Origin: Saccharothrix ecbatanensis
GTDB taxonomy: Bacteria > Actinomycetota > Actinomycetes > Mycobacteriales > Pseudonocardiaceae
DNA: 64,000 nt
Assembly: GCF_014205015.1 (NCBI RefSeq)
Contig: NZ_JACHMO010000001.1
Coordinates: 2,914,001 to 2,978,000, forward strand
Direction of reading: 5' to 3'
The notes beneath the pieces are model-generated. The model was given only the letters and a program-made list of their open reading frames with translations, did no database searches and had not been told where the DNA came from. Of this stretch, positions 49,649-57,779 are shown piece by piece. Position 1 is the stretch's first letter. Every line of letters begins with the position of its first letter. The position numbers and the translations under genes were made by a program.

Positions 49649-50650
49649 TCAGAGGCGGTCGAGGGGGATGCGCGCTCGTGCGTCGGGCAGCCCGGCGAGC
49701 GGCCACGTGACGAGCAGGTCCAGCACGTCGTCCGCGGGCCGTTCGATGATGAAGTCCTGGGTTGCGGAGACCGTTCCTTCGCCGCCCGAGAACGAGCCGG
49801 ACTGCGCTCGGAGCCAGTGCGCCCGGCCGTCCCGGATCACCGCGATGGAGCCGCCCGGACCGTCCGTGCGGATTCGGGCCGCTTCACCGAGCGCCCGCGA
49901 CGAACGTCGGGACGGTCCGAAAGCGCTGCCCGCGATCGTCCGCGCCACATCACCCTCGGCGATGCTCGACAGGCCCGCGGAGAGCAGGTCCGGGCCGACG
50001 GCGACCAGGCGCGTGAGCACGACGGCCGCGCGACCGCCCCGGTGCAGGACGCGCGGGAGTGCGGCGGTGGTACCGGCCTCGATGGCCGCACCGCGCGGCC
50101 AGGAGGCCACCTGGTGCTCGAACGGCTCGGCGGTCGGCACGGCGGCGACCGGGGCGTCCCAGATCGACGTCGTCGCCCGCTCGACGGCGGCACGGTCGGG
50201 CAGCGGCACGGTGACCACCGACTCGGGGAAGCCGATCTCGGGCCAGGCGAGCACCAACGTGACCTCGTCGAACGCCGGCGGCAGCCGGAAGACCGAACGG
50301 TGGGTCGGCCCCGACTCGCCCCCGGCGTGGTCACCGCTGTTGGTCGCCAGGGAATCCGGGTAGCGCCAGTGCGCCAGGCCCGACTCGTCCAGCAGGCCGA
50401 GGCGCAGGTCGATGCCCTCGTCGACGGCCGGCAACAGCGTGCGAGGCGCGATCGCACCGGCCTTACGGGTGTCCCGCCGCCGTTCGTTGGCGTTGCGCCG
50501 GTCCAGCGGCCGTCGGGCCAGCAACTCGATCTCCAGCCCGGACACCCTGGACACCGCCCTGACCACGCCGACCGACAACTCCGGTCGGCGCACCAGGAAC
50601 CCACCAGGATGCGCCACGGCACCCAGAACCTGCTCGCTGTCCCCCGCCAT
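49649..50650 (-). CDS. Hypothetical protein with an internally repeated beta-rich module
   Basis: A 333-residue soluble protein I do not recognise. Two halves share a pattern: LVLAWPEIGFPESVVTVPL (about 145-163) and LLVTWPLAGLPDARARIPL (about 313-331), each preceded by a segment holding an Arg/Trp-rich strand (HWRYPDS and HWLRAQS). This suggests a duplicated beta-sandwich domain. It starts at ATG 50648-50650, 41 bp after the ebo-like operon on the same strand, so it may be the operon's last gene. No signal peptide or active site is evident. Confidence 0.6.
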   Translation of the reverse strand: MAGDSEQVLGAVAHPGGFLVRRPELSVGVVRAVSRVSGLEIELLARRPLDRRNANERRRDTRKAGAIAPRTLLPAVDEGIDLRLGLLDESGLAHWRYPDSLATNSGDHAGGESGPTHRSVFRLPPAFDEVTLVLAWPEIGFPESVVTVPLPDRAAVERATTSIWDAPVAAVPTAEPFEHQVASWPRGAAIEAGTTAALPRVLHRGGRAAVVLTRLVAVGPDLLSAGLSSIAEGDVARTIAGSAFGPSRRSSRALGEAARIRTDGPGGSIAVIRDGRAHWLRAQSGSFSGGEGTVSATQDFIIERPADDVLDLLVTWPLAGLPDARARIPLDRL

Positions 50651-50691
50651 CGAACCAGCATGCTCCCCGACTCCACCGCCGGGCAAACGGG

Positions 50692-52086
50692 TCAGCCCCT
50701 GTCAGCGAGCCCTTGCAGGTCGAGCAGGAGGTCACGGACGTCGGTGGCGGCGATCCGGCCGGTGCGTTCGACCGCGTCCGGCACTTGAGGGCTGGAGCAC
50801 AGCAGGACCGGGCCGTCTTCGGCGCGGTCGGGCAGCCTGCCGTGCGTGCCTCGTACGCAGGTCGGGTCGAGTGGCACGACGTTCATCGCGTAGCGGAGGC
50901 CGAGCTTCTTGCGGGCCAGGTTGAGGCCGGCTTTGGCCTTGGCGAGCGGGTCGTCCGGGTTGAAGAACAGCTCGGCCGGGTCGTAGCCGGGTTTGCGGTG
51001 GATCTCCACGCCGCGGGCGAAGTCGGGGGCACGGTCGTCGTCGGTCCAGTAGTAGTAGGTGAACCACGCGTCCGGCTCGGCCACCGCGATCAGCTCTCCG
51101 GACCGCTCGTGGTCGAGCCCGACGCCTGCCTGCTCCGAACGGCCCAGCACGACGTCCACGCCTGGCAGTTCGGCGAGGACGGCCCTGGTGCGGGGCACGT
51201 CGGCGGGGTCGGTGACGTAGACGTGGGCGATCTGGTGGTCGGCGACCGCGAACGCGCGGGAGGTCCACGGGTCCAGCAGCTCCATCCCGGCCTGTGTGTA
51301 GACCTCCAGCAGCCCGGCCCGGCGCAGCGCCCGGTTGATGTCCACCGGCCTGCGGGCGTCTGTGATGCCGTACTCCGACAGCGCCACGACGGTCGCGCCG
51401 GCCGCCTGCGCGTCGGCCAGCAGCGGGGCCAGGGCGGCGTCCACCTCGGTCGCCGCCTTGACCGCCTCCGGTGCGGACGGGCCGAAGCGCTGGAGGTCGT
51501 AGTCGAGGTGTGGGACGTAGACCAGCAGCAGGTCAGGGCGGTGCGACGCGAGAACGCGGCGGGCCGCGGCGACGATCCACTCGCTCGACTTCAGCGCCGC
51601 CGTCGGCCCCCAGTACTGGAACAGCGGGAACGCGCCCAGCTCGGCCACCAGCTCGTCGTGCAGCCCGGGTGGCCGGACATAGGCGTCGGGCGACTTGCGG
51701 CCGTCCGCGTGGTAGATCGGGCGCGGGGTCACGGTGACGTCGGTCGACGCGCCCATCGCGTACCACCAACAGACGTTCGCGGCGGTGTAGCCAGGGTGAG
51801 CGCGGCGCGCCGTCTCCCACACCTTCTCCCCCGTCACCAGCCGGTTGTGCTGGCGCCACAGGAACACCTCGCCCAGCTCACGGAAGTACCAGCCGTTGCC
51901 GACGATGCCGTGCTCGGCCGGGGTGAGGCCGGTGAGCAGTGTGGACTGCACGCTGCACGTCACGGCGGGCAGCACCGTGCCCAACTCGGCCTGCCAACCC
52001 CGTTCGCCCAAGGCGCGCAGGTTGGGCATGTGCGGCAGTAGCGCCGGCGTCATGCCGACGACGTCGATGACCACGAGCGGTTTCAC
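50692..52086 (-). CDS. Alkaline-phosphatase-superfamily phosphodiesterase (EboF-like)
   Basis: A 464-residue protein of the nucleotide pyrophosphatase/phosphodiesterase branch of the alkaline phosphatase superfamily. It shows the metal Asp at VVIDVVGMTP (about 4-13), the nucleophile Thr/Ser region LPAVTCSVQSTLLTGLTPAE (about 38-57), HGIVGNGW, and later VYVPHLDYDLQRFG (metal Asp/His) and the ADHQIAHVYV strand. A phosphorylated metabolite is the likely substrate. In ebo clusters a protein of this class is the terminal component. GTGA overlap (52083-52086) couples it to EboE. Confidence 0.85.
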   Translation of the reverse strand: MKPLVVIDVVGMTPALLPHMPNLRALGERGWQAELGTVLPAVTCSVQSTLLTGLTPAEHGIVGNGWYFRELGEVFLWRQHNRLVTGEKVWETARRAHPGYTAANVCWWYAMGASTDVTVTPRPIYHADGRKSPDAYVRPPGLHDELVAELGAFPLFQYWGPTAALKSSEWIVAAARRVLASHRPDLLLVYVPHLDYDLQRFGPSAPEAVKAATEVDAALAPLLADAQAAGATVVALSEYGITDARRPVDINRALRRAGLLEVYTQAGMELLDPWTSRAFAVADHQIAHVYVTDPADVPRTRAVLAELPGVDVVLGRSEQAGVGLDHERSGELIAVAEPDAWFTYYYWTDDDRAPDFARGVEIHRKPGYDPAELFFNPDDPLAKAKAGLNLARKKLGLRYAMNVVPLDPTCVRGTHGRLPDRAEDGPVLLCSSPQVPDAVERTGRIAATDVRDLLLDLQGLADRG

Positions 52087-53189
52087 GGTGCGCCTCCGAT
52101 GTGGTCGATGGCCCAGCGCAGCTCGGCGGCGATACCGGCCGCCAGATCCGTGCTCAGGCCGGGCAGGACGGTCCACGTGTAGGTCTCGACCTCGACGTGC
52201 GGCATGACGTCCGAGGCAGCCCGGACCGCTTCGGCCGCCGCGAGCAGCACGTCGGTCGTGGAGGTGAGCGGGGCGGCGGGCTCGGCGTGCAGCGGCACGT
52301 GGAAGTGCACCCGCCACGGATGCGACGCGGGCAGGTCGGTCAGCGCTTCGGGCAGGTCGTCGGCCGCGAGCACCCCGGTCGGCGTGTTCTCCCGGACCTG
52401 GTGCAGGTAACGCGGCTCGACGAACGCAGCGATGGCCCGCTTGCCCTCGTCCGTTCCCGGTTCGGCGACCTCCAGGGCCGCTGACGCCTGCACCTTGACC
52501 ACCGACAGCCCGGTCCGGTGGATCTCCTTGACCGCCTCGACCGGGTCGGCGAAGGACACGGCCAGGTGGCACGTGTCCAGGCAGATCCCGATGTGGTCGT
52601 GGTCCACCCGGCCGGCCAGCCAGCCCACCGCGTCGGCGACCGTGTCGAGCACGCACCCCGGCTCCGGTTCGACGGCCAGCTTGATCGGCCTGCCGTTGCG
52701 ATCGGCCTCGGCCCGCAGGTAACGCGCCAGCACGTCGAACGCGGCCTGGGCGCGCACGTCGTCGGTCTTGGTCCACGGCTCGCGCCAGGCCAGCGGCAAC
52801 GTCGAGATGCTGCCGTAGGACGCGGAGTCGGGCAGCAGGTCGGCCAGCACGGTCGCGCACGCCATCGTGTACGACAGGCGGCGTGGATCGGTCCACCTCG
52901 GCAGGTAGACCGAGTGCTTCACGACGTCCTGGTGGAACCCGCCGTACGGGAACGCGTTCAGCGTGCTCACCGTGAGCCCTCTGGCCCGCAGTTCCGCCGC
53001 CAGCCCGCGCCGGGCCGTAACGTCCTCGGCGAGGCCGCGCGCGACCGGTTCGGCCAGCCAGAGCCCGAGGGCGAGCGTGTCGACGCCCAGCTCCTCCCGC
53101 ACCGGGACGGCGTAGCGGTCGAGCTGGGCGATGATGCCGGGGAGGTCCTCGGCCGGGTGGACGTTCGTGCAGTAGGCGATGGACGTCAC
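52083..53189 (-). CDS. EboE-like TIM-barrel protein (metabolite traffic protein family)
   Basis: A 368-residue xylose-isomerase-like TIM barrel of the EboE type. Characteristic segments are IAYCTNVHPAEDLPGIIAQL (about 4-23), STLNAFPYGGFHQDVVKHSV, LAVEPEPGCVLDTV (catalytic-region Glu, about 172-185), ICLDTCHLAVSF and HFHVPLHAEP. It is annotated in the family as metabolite traffic protein; the reaction is not known. It starts at GTG 53189 inside the stop of the TatD-like gene and ends inside the start of the EboF-like gene. Confidence 0.85.
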   Translation of the reverse strand: MTSIAYCTNVHPAEDLPGIIAQLDRYAVPVREELGVDTLALGLWLAEPVARGLAEDVTARRGLAAELRARGLTVSTLNAFPYGGFHQDVVKHSVYLPRWTDPRRLSYTMACATVLADLLPDSASYGSISTLPLAWREPWTKTDDVRAQAAFDVLARYLRAEADRNGRPIKLAVEPEPGCVLDTVADAVGWLAGRVDHDHIGICLDTCHLAVSFADPVEAVKEIHRTGLSVVKVQASAALEVAEPGTDEGKRAIAAFVEPRYLHQVRENTPTGVLAADDLPEALTDLPASHPWRVHFHVPLHAEPAAPLTSTTDVLLAAAEAVRAASDVMPHVEVETYTWTVLPGLSTDLAAGIAAELRWAIDHIGGAP

Positions 53190-54037
53190 GGGCGTTCACC
53201 CCGCAGCACGGAGTTCCCGGCGAACGTGTCCCCCGCCGGGGTGTCGTCCAGCATCAGCCGCCCGCTCTGGCCGTAGAACTCCACCGGGTTGTCCCACAAC
53301 ACCTTGTCCACATCGGACTCGGCGAATCCGGCGGCGAGCATGGCCAGGCCGGTCTTGTGGGTCTTGAGCGGGTCGGACCGGCCCCAGTCGGCGGCGGAGT
53401 TCACCAGGACTCGTTCGGTGCCGTACTCGCGCAGGATCGCCACCATGCGGTCCTCGTCCATCTTGGTGTCGGGGTAGATGGAGAAGCCCATCCAGCAGCC
53501 GGAATCGGCGACGGCACGCACGGTCGTCTCGTTCAGGTGATCCACGGCCACCCGTTCAGGTGCCAGGCCGGATTCGCGGACGAGGTCGAGCGTGCGCGCG
53601 GTGCCGGCGGCCTTGTCCCGGTGCGGTGTGTGCACCAACGCGGGCAGACCGTGCCGCACCGCCAGCTCCAACTGCCGGGCGAACGCCTCGTCCTCCTCCG
53701 GGGTCATCGAGTCGTAACCGATCTCGCCGACCGCGACCACGCCGTCCTTGGCCAGGTAGCGCGGCAGCACGTCCAGGACTTCGACGCAGCGCGGGTCGTT
53801 CGCCTCTTTGGGGTTGAGCGCGATCGTGCAGTGGTGCGCGATGCCGAACTGCGCCGCGCGGAACCTCTCCCAGCCGATCAGGGCGTCGAAGTAGTCGGTG
53901 AACGACCCGACGTTCGTGCGCGGCTGCCCCAGCCAGAACGCCGGCTCGACCAACGCCCGCACACCGGCGGCGTACATCGCCTCGTAGTCGTCGGTGGTGC
54001 GGGAGGTCATGTGGATGTGCGGGTCGAAGATGCGCAT
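53186..54037 (-). CDS. TatD-like metal-dependent hydrolase (EboB-like)
   Basis: A 283-residue amidohydrolase-fold enzyme. Metal ligands can be placed at FDPHIHM (HxH, about 4-10), VGEIGYDS (Glu, about 97-104), LVHTPHRDK (His), VDHLNE (His) and NSAADWGRSD (Asp, about 213-222). Such TatD-like proteins occupy the EboB position in ebo clusters. It could hydrolyse an ester, amide or phosphodiester of the pathway product; this is inference. Both ends overlap the neighbouring genes by 4 bp (ATGA, GTGA). Confidence 0.85.
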   Translation of the reverse strand: MRIFDPHIHMTSRTTDDYEAMYAAGVRALVEPAFWLGQPRTNVGSFTDYFDALIGWERFRAAQFGIAHHCTIALNPKEANDPRCVEVLDVLPRYLAKDGVVAVGEIGYDSMTPEEDEAFARQLELAVRHGLPALVHTPHRDKAAGTARTLDLVRESGLAPERVAVDHLNETTVRAVADSGCWMGFSIYPDTKMDEDRMVAILREYGTERVLVNSAADWGRSDPLKTHKTGLAMLAAGFAESDVDKVLWDNPVEFYGQSGRLMLDDTPAGDTFAGNSVLRGERP

Positions 54038-55563
54038 CAGGGTTCGCTCCTCAGCAGGTCGAGCGCGTCATCCGGTACGGCACGGCCGGCGGCACGGCGT
54101 TCGTCGGCGAACGCGGCGACCATGCGCACCAGTTCCTCGTCCACGCGCTGGTCGAGGCCGGCAACGGCGGTCAGCGGAATGCCCAGGAACAGGCACTTCA
54201 GCACGCCGTGCCGCCACGAGTGCAGGTCGAGGTGTTCGGCGGCGAACGGCCCGAGCGCCGCCGCGACGAGCCTGGTGTCGTTGCTGCGCAACGCGTCCTT
54301 GACCAGTTCGACGCCCACTGTCGGCACCCGGTCACCGATAGACGCGAGCGCGCGCAGGACGCCGCGTCGTTCGGCGTCGTCGCCGTGGTGGTAGAGCGAC
54401 GTCAGCTCGGTGGCCAACTCCGCCGGTCCGACCGCCGACGCAAGGGCCACCAGCAGCTTGGTCCGGGCCACGTCGTCCACGGTCCCGTGGACCACGCCGA
54501 GCGGGTCGGACTCGCCTCGGACCGGCGTTCGCCCCACTTCGCGGCCGACGGCGGGAAAGAGCACGCCGATCGACGCGGGATCAGCCAACACCGCGCGCTC
54601 CGCTTCCGCGAGCCACGACTCGGCCGACACCGGCAACACCACACCCAGCTCCGCCGACACCCCACCTGGCTCCGGCAACGCCGCACCCAGCTCGGGCGAC
54701 ACTGCGCCCGACTCGGCCAGCCCCGCACCTGACCCGGGCAAGGCCGCACGCAGCGCACTCATGGCCCGACGTGCCACATCGGGCGCGGCGTGGCTGTGGC
54801 GGGGGAGTTCTACGGCGGCTAGGCCGGTGTAGTCGATCTCGGCCAGTGCGGCGAGCGTGGCCGGTAGGTCCAGATCGCCGTCACCGAACTCCAAATGCTC
54901 GTGCACGCCGGGCAACATGTCGTCCAGTTGCACGTTGAGCAGCAAGTCGCCCGCCCGGCGGATGCAGTCGGCCGCGTCCTCCGGTTCCACCGCCACGCAA
55001 TGCCCCACGTCCAGCGTGATCCCGAGCAGGTCAGGCGACCCGAGCTCCTCCCTCAGCCGAAGCGCCTGGTCCAAGCGTTCCACGAGCATCCCCGGCTCCG
55101 GTTCCAGCGCCAGCGGAACGCCGTGCTGGACCGCACCGTCCAGCGCCGCCGTCACACCAGCCCGCATCCGCTGCCACGCCTCCTCGTCATCCACGCCGGC
55201 GGGCACGATGCCGGACCAGAACGACACGCAGTCGGCGCCGAGGTCGGCCGCGACCCGCAGCGCCCGGATCAGGAAGTCGACCCGGACCTCCTGCGCCTCG
55301 CTGACCAGCGTCGGGTGGTGCTTGCGGCGGGGGTCGAGCAAGTAGCGCGCCCCCGTCTCCACCACGACACCCAGACCGAGGCCGTCGAGCCGGGCGGCGA
55401 CCTGGTCGACCCGCCGCGCGAGGTCAGGGGCGAACGGGTCGAGGTGGAAGTGGTCGAGTGTGAGCGCCACGCCGGTGTAACCGAGGTCGGCGATCATCGC
55501 CAAAGCGTCGTCCAGCCGGTGGTTCGCGAAGCCGTTCGTGCCGTACCCCAGACGGAACGTCAT
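54037..55563 (-). CDS. TIM-barrel sugar-isomerase-like domain fused to EboA
   Basis: A 508-residue fusion. Residues about 1-275 are an xylose-isomerase-like TIM barrel (LGYGTNGFANHRLDDALAMI, LALEPEPGMLVERLDQAL, LLGITLDVGHCVAVEPED). A repetitive Ala/Pro/Gly/Glu linker (ALPEPGG-type, about 275-320) follows. Residues about 320-508 are an EboA domain of helical repeats, ending RHGVLKCLFLGIPLTAVAGL, then DQRVDEELVRMVAAFADER, which is the EboA signature. In cyanobacterial ebo clusters EboA is separate. ATG 55563 overlaps the UbiA stop by 4 bp. Confidence 0.85.
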   Translation of the reverse strand: MTFRLGYGTNGFANHRLDDALAMIADLGYTGVALTLDHFHLDPFAPDLARRVDQVAARLDGLGLGVVVETGARYLLDPRRKHHPTLVSEAQEVRVDFLIRALRVAADLGADCVSFWSGIVPAGVDDEEAWQRMRAGVTAALDGAVQHGVPLALEPEPGMLVERLDQALRLREELGSPDLLGITLDVGHCVAVEPEDAADCIRRAGDLLLNVQLDDMLPGVHEHLEFGDGDLDLPATLAALAEIDYTGLAAVELPRHSHAAPDVARRAMSALRAALPGSGAGLAESGAVSPELGAALPEPGGVSAELGVVLPVSAESWLAEAERAVLADPASIGVLFPAVGREVGRTPVRGESDPLGVVHGTVDDVARTKLLVALASAVGPAELATELTSLYHHGDDAERRGVLRALASIGDRVPTVGVELVKDALRSNDTRLVAAALGPFAAEHLDLHSWRHGVLKCLFLGIPLTAVAGLDQRVDEELVRMVAAFADERRAAGRAVPDDALDLLRSEP

Positions 55564-56414
55564 GTCGGCCCCACCTTCCTGCTCAAAGCACGGGCCAGGG
55601 GCAGCACAAGCGCCAACCCGGCAGCGACGGCCGGTGACCCGCTGCGCGCGACGAGCGCGCTTTGCAGCGGCAGCATGCCGTGGATCCCCGCCTTCGTCGC
55701 CGATCGGACGGTGCCCGCTCCGGGATCGCGCACAGCGGCCAACTGGGCACGGCCGACCGTTGCCGCGTATCCCGCCGCACCCGCCAGCACGCCCAACCGG
55801 TTCCGCCAAGTCCGGACCGGGCGGGCGATCGTGGCCACCGCCGCCACGGCCGTCCCGCCCAGCACCGCCTTCACCGTGTTGGGTGAAGTGCCGTGCACCT
55901 CACCGCGAGACAACACCGTCACCCCGAACGTATGCCCGGCCATGACCACCGCGGCGGGCAGCGCGGTACCCGCCCGTGAACGACCCGCACCCATCAGGAC
56001 GTCCAGCGCACGGCACGCCGCCATGGCGAGAGGCCCGACCTTGGTGTCCTTGAGAACGGTGTCGTAGGACCACACCGCCACGGCGAGCGGCGCGGCGACG
56101 GCCAGCGAGTCACGGCCACCGGCCAACGCGGCCAGCCCGAGCCCGGTCGCACTGAGCGCCACAGCGGTGGCCAGCGCGGCACGAGGGCTGATCCGCCCGG
56201 ACGGGATCGGCCGTTCCGGGCGCTCGACGGCGTCCAGCTCACGGTCCGCCCAGTCGTTGAGCGCCATCCCCGACCAGTACAACGCGACCGACGACAACGG
56301 CAGCAATAAACGCCTACCGCGCAACGATGTGCCCGCCGCAGCAGCCCCGACGAGTGTGTCGCCGAGCACCGTCAACGCGGCCGGTGCCCGGACGAGTTCC
56401 GCGTACGCCTTCAC
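55560..56414 (-). CDS. UbiA-family prenyltransferase (EboC-like)
   Basis: A 284-residue membrane enzyme with about 7-9 helices. The first Asp-rich motif NDWADRELDAVERPERPIPS (about 53-72) binds the prenyl diphosphate through magnesium; the second region YDTVLKDTKVGPLAMAACRA, then LDVLMG (about 117-142) is also present. It would join a prenyl chain to a soluble acceptor, plausibly a cyclitol made by the preceding enzyme. The start is GTG 56414, whose TG lies within the synthase stop (GTGA), behind GGGGGAG. Confidence 0.88.
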   Translation of the reverse strand: MKAYAELVRAPAALTVLGDTLVGAAAAGTSLRGRRLLLPLSSVALYWSGMALNDWADRELDAVERPERPIPSGRISPRAALATAVALSATGLGLAALAGGRDSLAVAAPLAVAVWSYDTVLKDTKVGPLAMAACRALDVLMGAGRSRAGTALPAAVVMAGHTFGVTVLSRGEVHGTSPNTVKAVLGGTAVAAVATIARPVRTWRNRLGVLAGAAGYAATVGRAQLAAVRDPGAGTVRSATKAGIHGMLPLQSALVARSGSPAVAAGLALVLPLARALSRKVGPT

Positions 56415-57568
56415 CCCAACTCCCCCGCCCACCGGTACAGCTCACGAGTCTGCTCCGCGAACCGGTGCTCGTCACTGCCCAACGGGTCCTTGAAGAAGAA
56501 CGCCAACGCCCCCAACGCCCCCACCTCACCGGCCGCGTGCGCCGCGGCGACCAACCGCGCCAGGTCCAACACCAACGGCGCGGCCAACGACGAGTCCAGC
56601 CCGGTCCAGGTGAGCTGCAACGACATCCGCGCACCGAGGAACCCCTCGAACGACACGTGGTCCCACGCCGTCTTCTGCTCACCCAGATCCGGCACGTTGT
56701 CGATGTGCAGCGGCGCGGTGACGTCGTCCCCGAGCAACGCCGCCAGACCACGCGCCTTCGACACGATCTTGCTGTCCGCGTGCGCCGGGTCCTCCAACGT
56801 CGCCCCGTCACCACCACCGAGCAGATTCGTCCCCGCCCACGACCGCACCCGCAACGCCCGCGCGGTGAACATCGGCGCGAGCACCGTCCGCAACAACGTC
56901 TCACCCGTCTTGCCGTCACGCCCCGCGTACGGCAACCGCTCCCGACGGGCCAACTGATCAAGCGCGGCCAACGCGATACCGGTCGACGGCGTGAAGTCCA
57001 CGAACGGACAACCGGCCAGCAGCGCCGCGTACGCCGCCACGGAACTGGGCGGCAACACCGCACGCGCCGGATCGGCCAGCGCCTCCTCCAACAACGCCAG
57101 GTCGTCGTGCTCCGGCGTGGCCGGGACCGGCGGCTCCGTCGAGGACACGTTCACCACCACGACCCGCGCCAACCCGTGCCGCTCCCGGAAGTCCGCGATG
57201 TCCGCACCGAGCCGCCGAGCAGCGTCCGCCTGGCTGCCCCGGTGCGTCACCGGGTGATAGCCCTCCCGGATCTCCTCATCCGCCGCCCGCAACCCCGCCG
57301 CGATAGGCCCGAGCAGCCGGTGCGGCACCACACCGCTGTCGGCCAACTGCTCCGCCCGTTTGACCAACGCCGTGTCGACCACATCGTGCCCGCCGACGAC
57401 CAGGTCATCCCAGCCGGGCAACGGCGCCCCGGCCAGATCCGGTCGTTCGGTCACGCACCCGGTCGGCGGCGCCAAGCCCGCCCGCAACGCCAGCAGCCCG
57501 CTGATCGCCGTCGTCGCGACCGACCCTCGTGCGCCGATCAACCACAGCCCGGTGGGTTCGTCCGCCAT
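56411..57568 (-). CDS. Inositol-3-phosphate synthase-family cyclitol synthase
   Basis: A 385-residue NAD-dependent enzyme of the myo-inositol-1-phosphate synthase family, which converts glucose 6-phosphate to inositol phosphate. It shows LWLIGARGSVATTAISGLLA (NAD loop, about 8-27), VVVNVSSTEPPVP, FVDFTPSTGIA, GDGATLEDPAHADSKIVSKA (about 253-272), HIDNVPDLGEQKTAWDHVSF and FFFKDPLGSDEH. It heads the ebo-like operon, where cyanobacteria instead have EboD, a dehydroquinate-synthase-like cyclase. GGAGGGTGGCCA precedes ATG 57568. Confidence 0.88.
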   Translation of the reverse strand: MADEPTGLWLIGARGSVATTAISGLLALRAGLAPPTGCVTERPDLAGAPLPGWDDLVVGGHDVVDTALVKRAEQLADSGVVPHRLLGPIAAGLRAADEEIREGYHPVTHRGSQADAARRLGADIADFRERHGLARVVVVNVSSTEPPVPATPEHDDLALLEEALADPARAVLPPSSVAAYAALLAGCPFVDFTPSTGIALAALDQLARRERLPYAGRDGKTGETLLRTVLAPMFTARALRVRSWAGTNLLGGGDGATLEDPAHADSKIVSKARGLAALLGDDVTAPLHIDNVPDLGEQKTAWDHVSFEGFLGARMSLQLTWTGLDSSLAAPLVLDLARLVAAAHAAGEVGALGALAFFFKDPLGSDEHRFAEQTRELYRWAGELG

Positions 57569-57648
57569 TGGCCACCCTCCTTCGCCTGCTCCACTCGAAG
57601 TCCGTCCAGGTCACCGGGTTCGGTTCAGATCACCGAGGTCTCGCCGAG

Positions 57649-57682
57649 CCGGCGCCGGGACGCGAAAACGTCCCGGCGCCGG
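57649..57682. terminator. Strong hairpin upstream of the ebo-like operon
   Basis: CCGGCGCCGGGACG (57649-57662) and its exact complement CGTCCCGGCGCCGG (57669-57682) form a 14-bp stem with loop CGAAAA. With the next hairpin it separates the giant secreted-protein gene from the ebo-like operon. Confidence 0.75.
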
Positions 57683-57723
57683 TCGGGTGGGCACGGACCG
57701 GCACCCGCGCCCACGCATGGTGG

Positions 57724-57763
57724 GTGGTGGCCGCCGCGTCCAGCGGACAACGGCGGCCACCAC
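57724..57763 (-). terminator. Terminator of the giant ThuA/sorbosone gene
   Basis: GTGGTGGCCGCCG (57724-57736) pairs perfectly with CGGCGGCCACCAC (57751-57763) across a 14-base loop, 17 bp beyond the stop codon of the upstream gene. Confidence 0.75.
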
Positions 57764-57779
57764 GGTCGATCCGGTCCGA

